64,000 nt of DNA from assembly GCA_032358165.1 (NCBI GenBank), contig JAALGY010000014.1, forward strand, positions 992,001-1,056,000, written 5' to 3'. Positions 10,658 through 22,431 of the stretch are shown in pieces. The DNA is from Diplosphaera chodatii. Its lineage: Eukaryota > Chlorophyta > Trebouxiophyceae > Prasiolales > Stichococcaceae. A program made the translations under genes and the position numbers. Every line of letters starts with the position of its first letter. The first letter of the stretch is position 1. The notes under the pieces are model-generated. The model was given only the letters and a program-made list of their open reading frames with translations, did no database searches and was not told the DNA's origin.

Positions 10658-13600
10658 TCAGCTCGGCATTGCAAAGGCCGTCAGGTCGCCCGTCGCCAGC
10701 GCATCCAGGTGCTGGTGGCTGTGAGAGTCGCCGCCCGCCTCCCGGTCCAGCAGCTCGTCGATCCCCAGGAACGACAGTGAATCCGGCTGCGAGGCGATCG
10801 GCGGCGGGCCGCCCGTGTCGCACTTAAACCCTGCAGCGCCGGCACCCCCTCGTCAGCCAGCTGCGGGGCTGCACATCCTCGCATCATGCATCAGGAGACA
10901 CCTGAGAGCTGGCCTGTGAGGTCATCCTGCACAGTTCAATGCAGCTCAGCGGGAGCCTGACCTTGCAGCACGGCGGCTATGTCGGAATGCTGACCGCCGC
11001 GCTGCCGGCGCTCCTGCTGCTGCGCATGGTTGGCCCCGGCAGCACGCTGATGTTGCTGGGGTGGCTGCTGCGCCGACGAGACCTGCGGCAGGTCGACCGC
11101 TGCAGGGTGGGTGTGCGGCTGCATGCTCGGAACTGGGCCCGCCGGGCCTGCGCCACCCTGCGCCTGCTGCTGCAGCTGCTGCGGCGGGTGCGGGTGCTGC
11201 ACTGGCTGGGTGCCTACCTGCTGCCTGCCCAGCTCCTGCGTTCGTGTGAAGGAGAATGAGGGAGGGATCGTGTGCGAGGGCCTGACGAGCTTTCGTGTTG
11301 GCACACCTGCCTGCAAGGCCTTCCTCCAGATGCCATGCTGCCTGCCAGCATGGAGGGAGTCGAAGCGTTTGTGTTTGTGTTGAGGCACCTGGGACAGGTG
11401 CTGCAGCAGCTGCGACAGCAGGCCGCTGAGCTGGGGCGAGGTGGCGGCCAGCGGCGGCAGCGCTCCCTGCTGCTGGTGCTGCTGAGGCTGCTGCTGCTGC
11501 TGCGTCGTGCCACCAGCCTGCGAAGTCCACATCTTAGTTGTACAATGCAACAAATTACTCATGTCGCCTGGAGCTGCAGCCCGTCGCTGGCTGAGACGTG
11601 CAACAGAAGCAGAAACATGTTCAGGGAATATTCAGATGCAAGATGTGGTTAGGTGCTGACACTGCGGAACAGGGCTGGATACCTGCGGCTGTAACGACGC
11701 CAGCTGCTGCTGGGCCGCCTGCACCAGGCCATGCGGGAGGCCCTGCACCGCCGCCGCCGGCGCGAAGCTGGTCCCGCCGTGTGCGCTGTTGTCTGGCGTG
11801 GGAACTCCGTCCGAAGCCGATGCCGCCGCCGCCACACTGCCCGCGCTGCCGAGGCTCCATACAGAGCTGTTGTTGACGCTCGGATCGCCGCCGGGCCCCG
11901 GCTGCTGGGCGCCCTGCTGTGTAGGAGAGCTTTGTGGGTAGCCCCCCTGCTGCGACAGGCTGGGCGCCCTGAAGAGCGGCCCGCTGCTGCTGGACTGCAT
12001 CAGGCCCTGCTGCTGCGGACGCTGCACGTGTCCCGGCGGCGGCAGCAGGGCCGGCTGCGGCTGCGGCTGCTGCGGCACATAATGTCCCAGGGCCTGCCAC
12101 CGCATGTCACCTGCGCCCATGACATTCCCCTGAGCACTGTAGCTTGGCACTGTCGGGCGGGTGCGCACGGCCCAGATGCATATGGTTGAGTGCGATCTTC
12201 CCCATTGGCAGGCTTGCAGGGCAGTCAAAGCCTACCCTGCTGTCCGGCAGACGTTGAGCCTCCAGCGGAGGGGACCAGGCGGCGGGGCCAGCGCTGGATT
12301 CCCACCCGCCGGCATGCCCGCTTGAGCGTCGTGGCGCAGATGCCCAGCCGGTCGGCCGCCTCCCGCAGGCCCAGCCCGAAGTGTGCCTGCAGACACGGCC
12401 GCCCGTGATGCCATGTGCAAAGTGCCGTGGAGAGTGCATGCTAGCAGCACAGAGCCCCTGCTTGCACTGGGCCGTCTAACCCTAAATCCTAAACCCATGC
12501 ATCACAGGCCATGAATGCCAAGGACAACCTGGCTGCAATGGTGCTGCCACACACAGCTGCTGGCGCTGCCATGAGCTCGGGTTGACGATCAGCACCCTTG
12601 CGCAGGAGACTACGTGCACTGTCGTGTCTGCAGCCGTTGATGTGTGGTGGGGGACTGCCAGAGACCGCATTCCAGAGGGGAAGTAGGAAGCACCTCGAGC
12701 TCCTCCCGCTTCAGCCGCTTGCCGGGCTTCCCCGCCGAGCCCTTGCCCCGCCGCCGGGCTGAGCCAAGACACGAAGCCAGCTTGTTGACGAAAATCTGAC
12801 GAAAATCTGACGTGAGGAACCCAAAACGAACCAACTGCGCTGCCACAAACTCTGACTTTCCATTTGATGCCAAGTGGGCCTTGTGAGCCCGGGCAAACCC
12901 TGCATCGGAACTCACGCTGGGATACATGTGCTTCTTGCGGCTGCTGCTGGACATCTGCAGACGGCCTGCCAGCCTCTGGCAGCGGCCCAGACACCGCGCC
13001 GCCAAACATCATGTCGAAGTCGTCCCAGCTGCCAGAGCCCAGGCCGCCCAGCGAATCTGCAGGCACAGCAGCACTTCGTTTGCTCGGCCAAAAGCACACC
13101 CAGTTCAGTATGAGCGAACATGCTTGTCATAGAGGAAGCAAAGCTGTGCTGCAGGCCTGCTCAACGCAAGTGTTCACTGTGGCATACAGGTCTTGGGGTA
13201 CTAGCATGTGCTGTGACCAGCTGCACACACGGGCCACCCAGTAGCACGGTTTCAACCCTAAGAAGACATGCACGCACCGTCATCCATCATGTCCAGGAAG
13301 CTGGCCTCGGCTGCCTCCTCCACTGTTCCACGGCCCGGCTGCTGCGCACATGCGACCGGCATGCTCATGTCCATCTGCGATTCATTAAGCTACCCAGTCG
13401 AAACTCATTAAAATGCCGGAGAAAAATCACTACCCAAGCTAGTGATAATGGCAATACCACATGGCACGTGCATCGAGCTCGAAGCTGCATCACTGGTGTC
13501 GGCCTTTTCATGCTGCACAACTGGCAGGTCACTGTACAGGCCTGCCAGGAACAGGAAGTGAAAGTGAGGTGGTTGGAGAGCGCAAGTGCAGGTGGCACGC

Positions 13601-13835
13601 TGTCTGCCGAGGCCATGGCCGCACCTGCATGGGAGTGAAGGCTGGATCTGGAAGTGATGGCTGCTGCTGGTGCTGAGGTGGATGGTGTATCTGTTGCTGC
13701 TGCGGCGGCGGCAGCTGCTGCTGCTGCTGGGCCGGCTGCTGCCACCACCGCCGCTCGTGCTGCAGCTGCCACTGCTGCTCGCTGTGCGGCGGGTGCTGCG
13801 GCGGCTGCTGCAACTCCGGATGTACCTGCAGGTGG

Positions 13836-13895
<60 letters not shown>

Positions 13896-16118
13896 ACAAT
13901 TGCTTGCATTTGCAGTTGCGTCTCCGGCTCTGACAGCGACCGGGGCCTTGGTGGCGGCGGCGGCATGCAGCTGCTGTGCGGCGCCGACCGGAGCGCCGAG
14001 CTGAGGGCCGAGCTCGCCTCTGTCTCCACCGGTGTGGACCGCCAGACCAGCGGCTTCTTGCTCCAGGCGGGCGCATACTGGTACGGCCCGTAGTACCCGC
14101 TCTCGTCCTCATCCGAGTCGGTCAGCTGCACCAGTTGCAACAACGCTGTTGCTGGAGGGATATCTTGATGCTCAGGTATGCAGCCCCGCCCCTTGCACCG
14201 CTCTTAGGCATCATAGCCCACAGGATGCAGCTCTGCTGCAGCAGCAGGTGACACACCGACAGCTTGCAACTCACCTTGCTTTGTGGTGTGCAGTGCACAA
14301 AGGCGCCGCCTGTTGATGCAGGAGCTTTCTGGGCAGCGGCAGAGGAAGCGCTCGCGCTTGAAGGCTGCTCCGGAGCCGCCGCTACAGGGCCACGGGCGCG
14401 CCCCTCAGGCGGGGACCGTGGGCTGAGCGTGGAGCGCGGGGACTCGCCCATGGCCAGCTTGGACAGGCTCTGCATCGCCGCCTGCAGCCGCGCGGGCGCC
14501 TCGGACGGCACCGCGCCCGGCTGGCAGGTGTACAGTCCGCTCCGCTGCATAACGAAATGCACTGTCTTCATCAACAGGTGTGAGACTTGAAATGAGCTGG
14601 CCAGCAGCGGGTGCCGATGGGGACTCCCTCACACGCAGCGCGCGTCAGAGGCACAGCAGCAGTGGCGATGGTGCAGACATGCAAATGTGGTACCACACGA
14701 CTTTTCAATGCGGTCCTGAAATGCTGCAGGTCGGCACCTCACCTGCAGGAAGCCGCCGATGGTGGCGATTACCGAGGCGACCGCCATCTCGCGCACCGTC
14801 TGCACCACCTCCAGCACCCCCACCGCCCGGGAACGCGCCCCGTCCATGAACAGCGGCAGCACCTGCCACCAGAGTTGCAGCCGCATCAGCGCACCTGGCA
14901 CGCTTCATTAAGGGAGGGCCTTGCGGTCTACGGCGCTAAACGGCGCACAACAGTATGTAGCAGTGGCTGCCAGCGCTCACTTGGCAAAGCCCCCTGCCCG
15001 CCCGTTTGCCTCTTGTAGATCCAGATTCTCAGTCAGTACAACATTCTGACCATTCTGATATCAGGAATACCCACCAGGACGCTGTGGACACGGTCGGGGT
15101 CGTCAGCCGCCATTGCGCCTGCCTCCTTCTGCGGCACCTCCTTCGACAGCTCCGGCTGTGCAACAAAGGCTGACATTGATGATGCCACAAAATGCGCAGC
15201 AAGCAAGGCGGCATCGGCTCGTCAGAGTGACTGCACCCGACGACACCAGCTTTGCAGGGTTGCTGCTAAAGCTGCACAGGCTGCGCAGGGTGCCAGGGGT
15301 ATGACATGATGAACAGGGATGTGGGCTCGCACCATGCCGGAGGTGAAGACCCTCCCAGGAGCGCCCAGCAGCTCGGGGCAGGAGGCGTCGGTGCCGAAGC
15401 CGTAGCGGCAGGAGATGCAGCGGAACAGCGCCAGTAGGTCGCCCACGCCCGCCATGCAGAACGGCAGGCCCTGTAGCGCAGCAGGTGAAGCCTGTAAGCC
15501 GCTGAACTGGATATGCCTGCTGACACAAAACTGCGACGCAGACTGGCAGCGGCTACCTTACCCCAGTGGGGCAGCACTTGCAGCTGGAGCTTGCAGCTGT
15601 ACCTATCGGCTTGAGTATGAACGCGACGCAGAATCAGCAGCAAGGTCGTGATCTCGTCAAGTGACATACCTTGGTGTGCAGCGCGACGCTGCAGTCCATC
15701 TTGAGCTCCGGCAGCCACACCTGCAGCATAGTTTCTGACTCTGTCACAACGCCGACGGTACACACTGCCGTCGACATGAGTCAGGTGGACCTGAGACAGC
15801 GTGCGTGCCATGTGCATGATCCACTGCCAAACCAGGTTCTCTCGGTGTGTGATGATCCATCCAGGGGTAGGTCAGGAGCTGCTGACTTGCCATGTGTTCA
15901 CAACACCAGAACGCACAGGCTGATTTCTGCGACACCTGGCAGAGCGTGCCGTGCCGCTGCCGCTGCGCGTAGCTCTGGATGTCAAGAACGGCTCGCCACA
16001 GGGCCGACACCAACGAGTCGCCAGGGGTTCTCATTTCGAAAGCGTCGGCGCCCAAGGGATCGTCCATCGTTGACTCATCCATACCCTCCCCACTCGGCGA
16101 CGACGGCTCGGCCTCCAT
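10658..16118 (-). CDS. NIT2/NLP-like RWP-RK transcription factor
   Basis: About 15 exons. The start is ATG at 16118 (MEAEPSSPSGEGMDESTMDD). The N-terminal region resembles the GAF-like part of NIN-like proteins: VWLPELKMDCSVALHTK (about 15700), then a block ending ELLGAPGRVFTSGM (about 15335), then FMDGARSRAVGVLEVVQTVR (about 14820). A Gln-rich region follows with a run of about 20 Gln (13837-13894). A basic segment (RRRGKGSAGKPGKRLKREEL, about 12750) precedes the RWP-RK helix: HFGLGLREAADRLGICATTL, then CRRVGIQRWPRR (about 12380-12280). The core reads RWPRR in place of the common RWPYRK. The tail is Gln/Pro-rich and ends DALATGDLTAFAMPS. In Chlamydomonas, NIT2 of this class activates nitrate-assimilation genes. 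Strict orthology is not shown. Nuclear location is inferred. Confidence 0.82.
12476..12496. repeat. Interstitial telomere-type motif (CCCTAAA, about 2.5 units)
   Basis: ctaaccctaaatcctaaaccc lies in the intron between the basic-region exon and the RWP-RK exon. The second unit is degenerate (CCTAAAT). It belongs to a set of such motifs in introns of this window. Confidence 0.7.
13837..13894. repeat. CAG/CTG trinucleotide run encoding polyglutamine
   Basis: About 20 near-pure CTG units on the plus strand are read as CAG (Gln) on the minus strand inside the RWP-RK gene. Gln-rich stretches are also a feature of Chlamydomonas NIT2. The length is likely to vary between strains. Confidence 0.9.
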
Positions 16119-16735
16119 TGTGCTGACTTGTTGCTGGGCTGCAATCCGTCACGTGGCTGCCACCTTCGTCCAGCCTGGGACGAACCGGGCGCTCCGCAAG
16201 CAGCAGATACTTGCAGATGCACCACTAATTTCCGTCTACAAGAGTGGACCAGGGGACACAGCGCCAAACACCGCTGCAAAGCTTGCCAGCCAGCTCACGG
16301 ATGCCGTGAGTCACTGCAGAGATCTATCAGCGCGATCGACGGTCTGCAAACTGCTCACAAGCTCAGCTTGGAGCAATCAGCAACCAAAGAAGCCGTCGCA
16401 AGCGCGCTCTGCGGCCGCTGCACGAGAACCTCGCCCAGATGGCATTCCTTGGGCGAGTCTTCACGCTGCTCTGGAGACTATCACCCATTACGTACAGCAC
16501 CACGCTGGCACAGGGTTTTGCGGGATCTGCTCGCTGCAAAAATGGACCGGACCCCGCAAGTGCCCCGCGACAGCGCGCAAAGTTAAACTGGTATCCACGC
16601 ACCATACCATGATGCCTTCTCCGAAAAGCCTCAGAGGTGTTTCCAGGCAGCAAACCCCAAAACGGCGCTGTTTCATGCACCATAGTCATATTCACCATCG
16701 GCATGTGCAGTTGAACATTCAAGCAGAAGAGAAGC
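16119..16735. promoter_or_regulatory. Shared divergent promoter region (RWP-RK gene / FSP1-like gene)
   Basis: The two ATGs, at 16118 (minus) and 16736 (plus), are head to head with about 617 bases between them. This interval must contain both 5' UTRs and core promoters. No TATA box or known nitrogen-response motif stood out by eye. Confidence 0.5.
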
Positions 16736-19700
16736 ATGGCGATCATAGACTGTATCGAGTGTCCCTCATCGCCCGAGCTGCAGAGGGTCGTGATCGTGGG
16801 CGCCGGCCCCGGCGGATTGTCCGCGGCAACAACCTGAGCAAGGCAGCGAACGTGACCATCATCGACTCGTGAGTGTGCCATGCAGACGTTTACGCTGACT
16901 GCAGCGATGTAGGTGGATTCACCTCTGATCTGCGCGCAGGACTGCAGCATTGTGAATCTAGTTGGATGGGGCTGCACGTTGCTACCCTGCCTACCTCAAA
17001 GTTGCACCTTGCATCCTGCAAAACCTGCTACAGATCGCATCAATCATCCGATCACAGTTCCGTGTCTACTGCGATGCAGGAAGGGGTACCATGAGCTCAA
17101 CTCCGGCACGCTGCAGATGCTCATGCGGCCGGCAGCGGCGCGCGGCGTGCTGTTCGACTACTCCTGCATCCCCGACATCGGCACGCTGGTGAACAACACG
17201 ATCTGCTGTGATTTTTGTTGCGACCCTCAGGATGCGCGTGAGTGTCGAGATCTTTGATGGCTTGACATCTTCACGGCTCGCTTCTTGCCAGGCACACCTT
17301 GTGCAGCTGCAGCTGTGCAGGGGCAGCAGCGTTGATCACCAACCGCGTGCATGCAAGTAGCTGGTGGCCACGCTGCTCAGGCGATCCATGCAGGTACGCG
17401 GCCGGGTGGCGGCGGTGCGGGAGCACAGCGTGGAGCTGGAGACGGGCGCGGTGTTGCCCTTCGATTACCTAATCCTGGCGCCCGGCTCCACGTACGCGGA
17501 CAACGCCATCAAGGACGTGGGGGGCACCGCGGCGGAGCGGCGGGCGCTCATAGAGGTAGGTTTTAGGGGCCCGGAGGCACACTCTTGCCATTGCCTCACT
17601 GCTGTGTACCTCCTGACAGCGTGCAGTGGCAAGCTTCGGGCTGCAAAGGCTGGGCAGAGTGTCGTCTTGCACAGCACAGACATCTAGAACACGAGAGGAG
17701 TGACTTTGCACATAGAGCATGCTGCTGCGGTACAACATGACGCATTTGTGTGGCCCTGCAGGCGGAGCACGAGCGGCTGGCTGCGGCGCGCAGCGTGCTC
17801 ATCATCGGCGGCGGCATCGTGGGCGTCGAGCTCGCGGGCGAGGTGTGTGTCATCATATGCTAAACCTCGTCATGCCTAATGGACGGTGAAGACGGCTAAA
17901 TGTCTAAACGGTCGATAGTCCTATCAGCCTTTGACACTGACCATGAGGATCAGCAAAGTGCTCTACTTTGACATATAGAGTGCCACTTGTCACCAGCGTA
18001 AAAACACTTGAGCACATGCAGGGGCACATGAGGTAGCTCTCTGCTCGCAGCAGTTTTGTGATGGCCTGTTGATGGTACGGCAGCCGCTGAGCGACGGATC
18101 TTCAGTGCGCTCGCCCCTGCACACAGGTGGTGACGCACATGGCGCCGGGCAAGGCGGTCACGCTGGTGACGTCCCGGGACCGCCTGATCGCAGACAAGCC
18201 CGGCGACATCGGGCAGCGGGCGCAGGAGTGGCTGGAGAAGCGGGGTGTCCAGGTGGGGTCCTGTCCGCAGAACCCTCTGTGTCGGCAGCGAGGATATCCA
18301 AAGGGGGCTGCAGCCTCAGAGTAGCCGCTGTTTGCGCCTTGAAGCGCGTACTCAAGCGTGTCTGAGGCATGTTGATCCTGTGTGAGAAGCAGGGCCTCAG
18401 CGCACCAGGTGCAGTGCACCCACGTTCACCCCCGGCATGGTGCCAGCAGGAGTGGCGGCCACAGCAGCAATGCAACTGAGGCTCTGGCCCAACCAGGCGC
18501 ATGTTCATACACCCAGCATTTGAAGACGAAACACTGGTGTGTGGCACTCTGCAGGTGGTGTGCAATACTCGTGCAGTGAAGGCAAACAAAGGCTCCTACA
18601 GCACAGCCGCCGGCCAGCCGCTGGCCGGGGACGTGACATACATGACAGTGGGCGGCAAGCCCAACACAGCGTTCCTGCGGGGCTGCAGCATACCCCTGGA
18701 CCAAAAGAACCACATACAGGTGCTCAATCGACTTTCGAACCCCCGCACAATCAGCATGCTGACATCATGCCAGAGGGCCTGTACAGCAAAATCTCGTACA
18801 GGGTCCAACATCTGCACTGCTGCCAGCTGCATCACAGGGGGTTGCGCCACAGACTTCGCAGCAGCGCAGCAATTAATGGAGTGTTGTACCAACACCGCAG
18901 GTTGATCAGCATCTGCGGGTGGTAGGTCACCAGCGGGTGTTTGCTGTTGGTGATGCCACCGACGTGCCAGAGACCAAGCTCGGCTACCTCGCCAAGGCCC
19001 AGGTACTTGCTATGCTGTTCAGAGGCATACCTGACTGGCTGACTTGATACAGCCCAACCTTCGCACCATGCGTGGGAGCGGCGCCACGTTGTGCTGCGCT
19101 GTATATTCCCAATTGTGAGGTGCTATGAGGCGCAAGCTGGTGTGCAATGGCGCGCTTGGCGTGCTCCGACACCAACAGTCACCCTACCAGTGGTCTCATC
19201 TCTCCGCATGCTGCAGGGCCGGCTGGCGGCGGCCAACATCCTGGCGCTCATGGCGGCAGGCGACAGCCCAGCGCAGCCGCCGGCGCTGGCGGCCTGGGAA
19301 AACCACGGCGGCTACGAGTTCATCAGTGGCTCCGCCATGCTGGTGAGGTGCTCCAGCCTCCAGCAGCGAGGAGAGCGGTCTGCCAGCAAGCGCTGAACTT
19401 CTGAGCTGCAATGGGCAACTCTGGCTGACGCAGGGTGTACGCAGCCGGCGAACCATCACAGTCTGTCTGCGCATCAGCCTTGCGAGGCTGCCGGTTCTGA
19501 CCTCAAGTTTTCCGCCACTGGGCAGGTGACGCTGGGGCGGGACGATGGCGTGGCGCAGGGCTGGTTCAACATGTGGCTGCGCATGATGGGCCCCGAGGGC
19601 TGGTTCCCGGGGTGGCTCCGGGCCAAGGTGAGGGTCTGCAGCAGCGGCCCAGTCATGCTGCTGTCCCCGCTGCATTGCACATGTCGTTCCAGTGTGCAGC

Positions 19701-20059
19701 CAGATCTTCAGCAGCGGCTCAGTCATGCTGCTGTCCCCGCTGCATTGCACATGTCGTTCCAGTGTGCAGCCAGATCTTCAGCAGCGGCTCAGTCATGCTG
19801 CTGTCCCCGCTGCATCGCACATGTCGTTCCAGTGTGCAGCCAGAGCTCGGTCCTGCGCAGCTCTATCACATTCCGGCAAACGCTGCTGGCTGGCAGCCAG
19901 TACATGTGCTGAACGGTGCTGATGCCGCTCCGGGTGCCTGCGCAGGCGGCCTTCACGCAGCGCTCCCGCAGCGAGCTGGGCCTGGACGAGCTGGAGCGGC
20001 AGCTGTCGGCGGCGCGGGTGGTGGACACCGACCGCCGCATAATCGACGTGGCGCACTGA
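16736..20059 (+). CDS. FSP1/AIFM2-like FAD-dependent NAD(P)H-quinone oxidoreductase
   Basis: About ten exons. The start is ATG at 16736. The FAD-binding Rossmann motif RVVIVGAGPGGLSA is followed, after an apparent one-base loss near 16825, by NNLSKAANVTIIDS. Exon 2 (from 17080) continues in phase as KGYHELNSGTLQMLM, as in AIF/FSP1 proteins. Next come LPFDYLILAPGSTYADNA (about 17458), the NAD(P)H motif VLIIGGGIVGVELAGE (about 17798) and the second FAD motif VFAVGDATDVPETKLGYLAK (about 18938). The C-terminal exon (19946-20059) ends DTDRRIIDVAH. Family members reduce quinones with NAD(P)H. The algal substrate and compartment are not evident. If the frameshift is real and not an assembly error, the protein would end after about 33 residues. 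Confidence 0.8.
19641..19845. repeat. Three-copy 70-bp tandem repeat in the last intron of the FSP1-like gene
   Basis: Units start at 19641, 19711 and 19781 with an exact 70-base period. Each contains agtcatgctgctgtccccgc and atgtcgttccagtgtgcagc. The copies are nearly identical. The array starts about 13 bases after the donor at the preceding exon's end and lies wholly inside the intron. Confidence 0.92.
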
Positions 20060-21000
20060 CCATTGCACCATTGACGTGCCGCGCTGGCCGCCGCATCCAG
20101 CCGGTCGTCGAGGTTGGCGCAGAGCGTCAGGGCTCGAATGTGCCACGGATATTGTTCCTACCATTTGACTTTGGCAAACTGAGATTGCTCGGGCAAACGG
20201 GCAAGTCTGTCGCTCCGATTGGTTTCATGTGTACTCGTATGTGGTTTTTTCATGCCCCCTGCATGCGAGCCATGCTGGCTGTTGGACGCTGCAAATGCTT
20301 GATCTATTGACATCGCCACTGTGTTTGACAGCCAGCACGACGTTGGAAGCTTCTATCGCGGTGTGTAAGACACCGATTGCAGGACTGATGCAAGCAAGTC
20401 AGTCCGTGCAAAGCAATGGAAGATCGGCCCAGCAGCGTCGCCAAGAGCCGACCCACTGCCGAAGCCATCTCCAGCAACTGTCTCTGAGGTGCTTGCATGA
20501 AGTCAGGTGGCTTGACAGCATTTTGATGCCAATCAACCTCCTGCAATGTAGGCTGTCTTTTGTGGCACGAGTATTGCAGTGCATGCCAACATATACCTGC
20601 AGGAGCGTGCCGGCCTTGCTGCAGTGGATGTCATACGATGCATGCCTTATACAGGGTTCTCAGATTGCAGAGTGTTCTACCTGTTCAACGTGGTGATGTC
20701 GTCAATATCAAACTGCTGACAGCAATGAAATGTTAGAGCCGGCCAACCTAGCTCACAGCCCAGCAGACTTGGTGACCATGCGGCTGGCGCCTTACCAACC
20801 CTTGTCACCCCAGCAATACTGCCCAGCCACTTCTGATGCCCAACAACTGGTGGAGAGTAGTCTTCCAGAATGAGGAACCTTGTGGTACCATCAGATCATT
20901 TTTGCACAGCGACACCCAGCACAGCTGCCCGTTGTCCCAACAGCTGCCAGCCCCTTGCCGCTCCACCTAGCCAACCAGCTGACCCGCTGCTGGCCCAGCC
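20060..21000. other. Convergent intergenic region
   Basis: This lies between the FSP1-like stop and the PGR5 stop, which converge. No coding block was recognised. A TGTAA element, the usual green-algal poly(A) signal, occurs near 20363, about 300 bases after the FSP1-like stop. Confidence 0.4.
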
Positions 21001-22431
21001 TCACGCCAGAAACCTGCAGTAAACAACGACAGGGGGTCAGCTGTGCATGAGGCTGCATAGACGACCAGCCGCACATGATGCTTGCTCAGGCGCAGAGCTT
21101 GGCATGACCAAAGTCAAGCACAGACTGCGGCGGTGCAGCACGCACCCAAGCTTCTCGCCGTTCTTCTTTGCAGTCTGCAATGGTGCACACAACACGATAA
21201 GTCAGCAACGTGAGTTGGTCCTGCTGCACAGAGGTACTGTGTCCCAGAGGTGCAGCACAGTAGCTGCCAGCTCCCATGCTGATGCTTCATGCACGAACAG
21301 CCACACTGCTGATGGTTGTCCACACACCCTGATCAGGCCCTGAGCCTGCTGGGTGCTCGCGCCCAGGTACCGTGTCGTGAAGTCTTTGATGACTGCAGCA
21401 GGCAAGATGTGCATCCATGAGCGCTGCAGCACTACAGAGCATCAGCGCCAGCATGGCGCAAGCGAGAACACGCACAATCAAGGTGTGGCTGTAGCCAGTG
21501 TGTGATGCTATGACCCATGCATACAGACACACGCCACCACACATGCAGTTGGACACTGCACCACAGCAACGCTGAGCTGTTCATTCGTTGGAAGGTCGGA
21601 CCAGGCTGCCTGACAGCACACCCACCCTGCGAGTGCAGCGAGATGGCCTTGCCGCGCAGCTTGTTGAACTGCTTCTTGCCGACGACGTCGCGCGCGATGC
21701 GCACCGCCGGCGCAAAAGGCCCCTTGTCGCCCTTGTTCCCCATGCGGGTCACCTGCCGCCGGGGGCTGTCTGCAAGGAGCAGTAACCACACGCAGACTCA
21801 GCACCGCTCAGCACACTGCGCTCAGCAATCTGTGCGTCTTCAAAGCAGGTCCCTTCATCTGTTTGCTGATGACTGCAGTCGTGACTCGCCACGCATCGAC
21901 AGCTGACCCATCGCAGTCCAGCTCTCTTACGGCCGATTGTTGGCTGTGCTGACCCCATGGGCGTCTGGTAGTAATGCTCAGCAGGGATGCACACAATACA
22001 TGTGTGCGCAGCTGTGGCGCCGCTGGCGTGGTGATACTACAGGCAGATGCACGATGGCGGCCCGACACGTTTGAGGTGCCTGCAGATCTGCTGCCAAACA
22101 CTGCTCACGCTCGCTGCGGTAGTGGCAGCGCGGTTGGGGCACAAGTCATGTGATCGCCCCGTTTGTCAGAGCAGCTGCACGTCTCACCTGTACTGGTTTG
22201 CCGCTCCAGCAGCGGGCTAGCCGGCAGCGCCGCGCCTGCAAAGCTGCTGCAGCTGCATCCTCGGATGGCACTGCTGGCTGAAGATGAGAGCAGCACCGCC
22301 TGCTGCTGCGGTCGCTGCCTGGCCTGCCTGAAGTGAGATGCGCCGGCTGCCTTGCCTACACTTGCGTGCTGCGCTGCCGCTCTGTGTTGTGCATGCGATA
22401 CAAAGGGTCTGGAGCAGACCACAGACTGCAT
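21001..22431 (-). CDS. PGR5: PGR5, thylakoid cyclic-electron-flow protein
   Basis: Five exons (22188-22431, 21626-21769, 21328-21392, 21146-21174 and 21001-21013) total 495 bases, in phase, giving 164 residues. The mature core reads MGNKGDKGPFAPAVRIARDV, VGKKQFNKLRGKAISLHSQV, IKDFTTRYLGAS and QQAQGLIRTAKKNGEKLGFLA. This is the PGR5 signature along its whole length. The N-terminal 80 or so residues (MQSVVCSRPFVSHAQHRAAA and on) are Ser/Ala/Arg-rich, as expected for a chloroplast transit peptide. This start was chosen over an in-frame ATG at 22566 because it gives the more typical presequence. PGR5 acts with PGRL1 in cyclic electron flow around photosystem I. The last coding exon is only 13 bases (GFLA-stop). 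Land-plant PGR5 is about 133 residues, so the presequence is longer here. Confidence 0.93.

Noticed and set aside
13654..14004. Plus-strand poly-Ala and poly-Leu open frames opposite the Gln-rich region
   Set aside because: They are antisense readings of the CAG repeat and show no other protein character.
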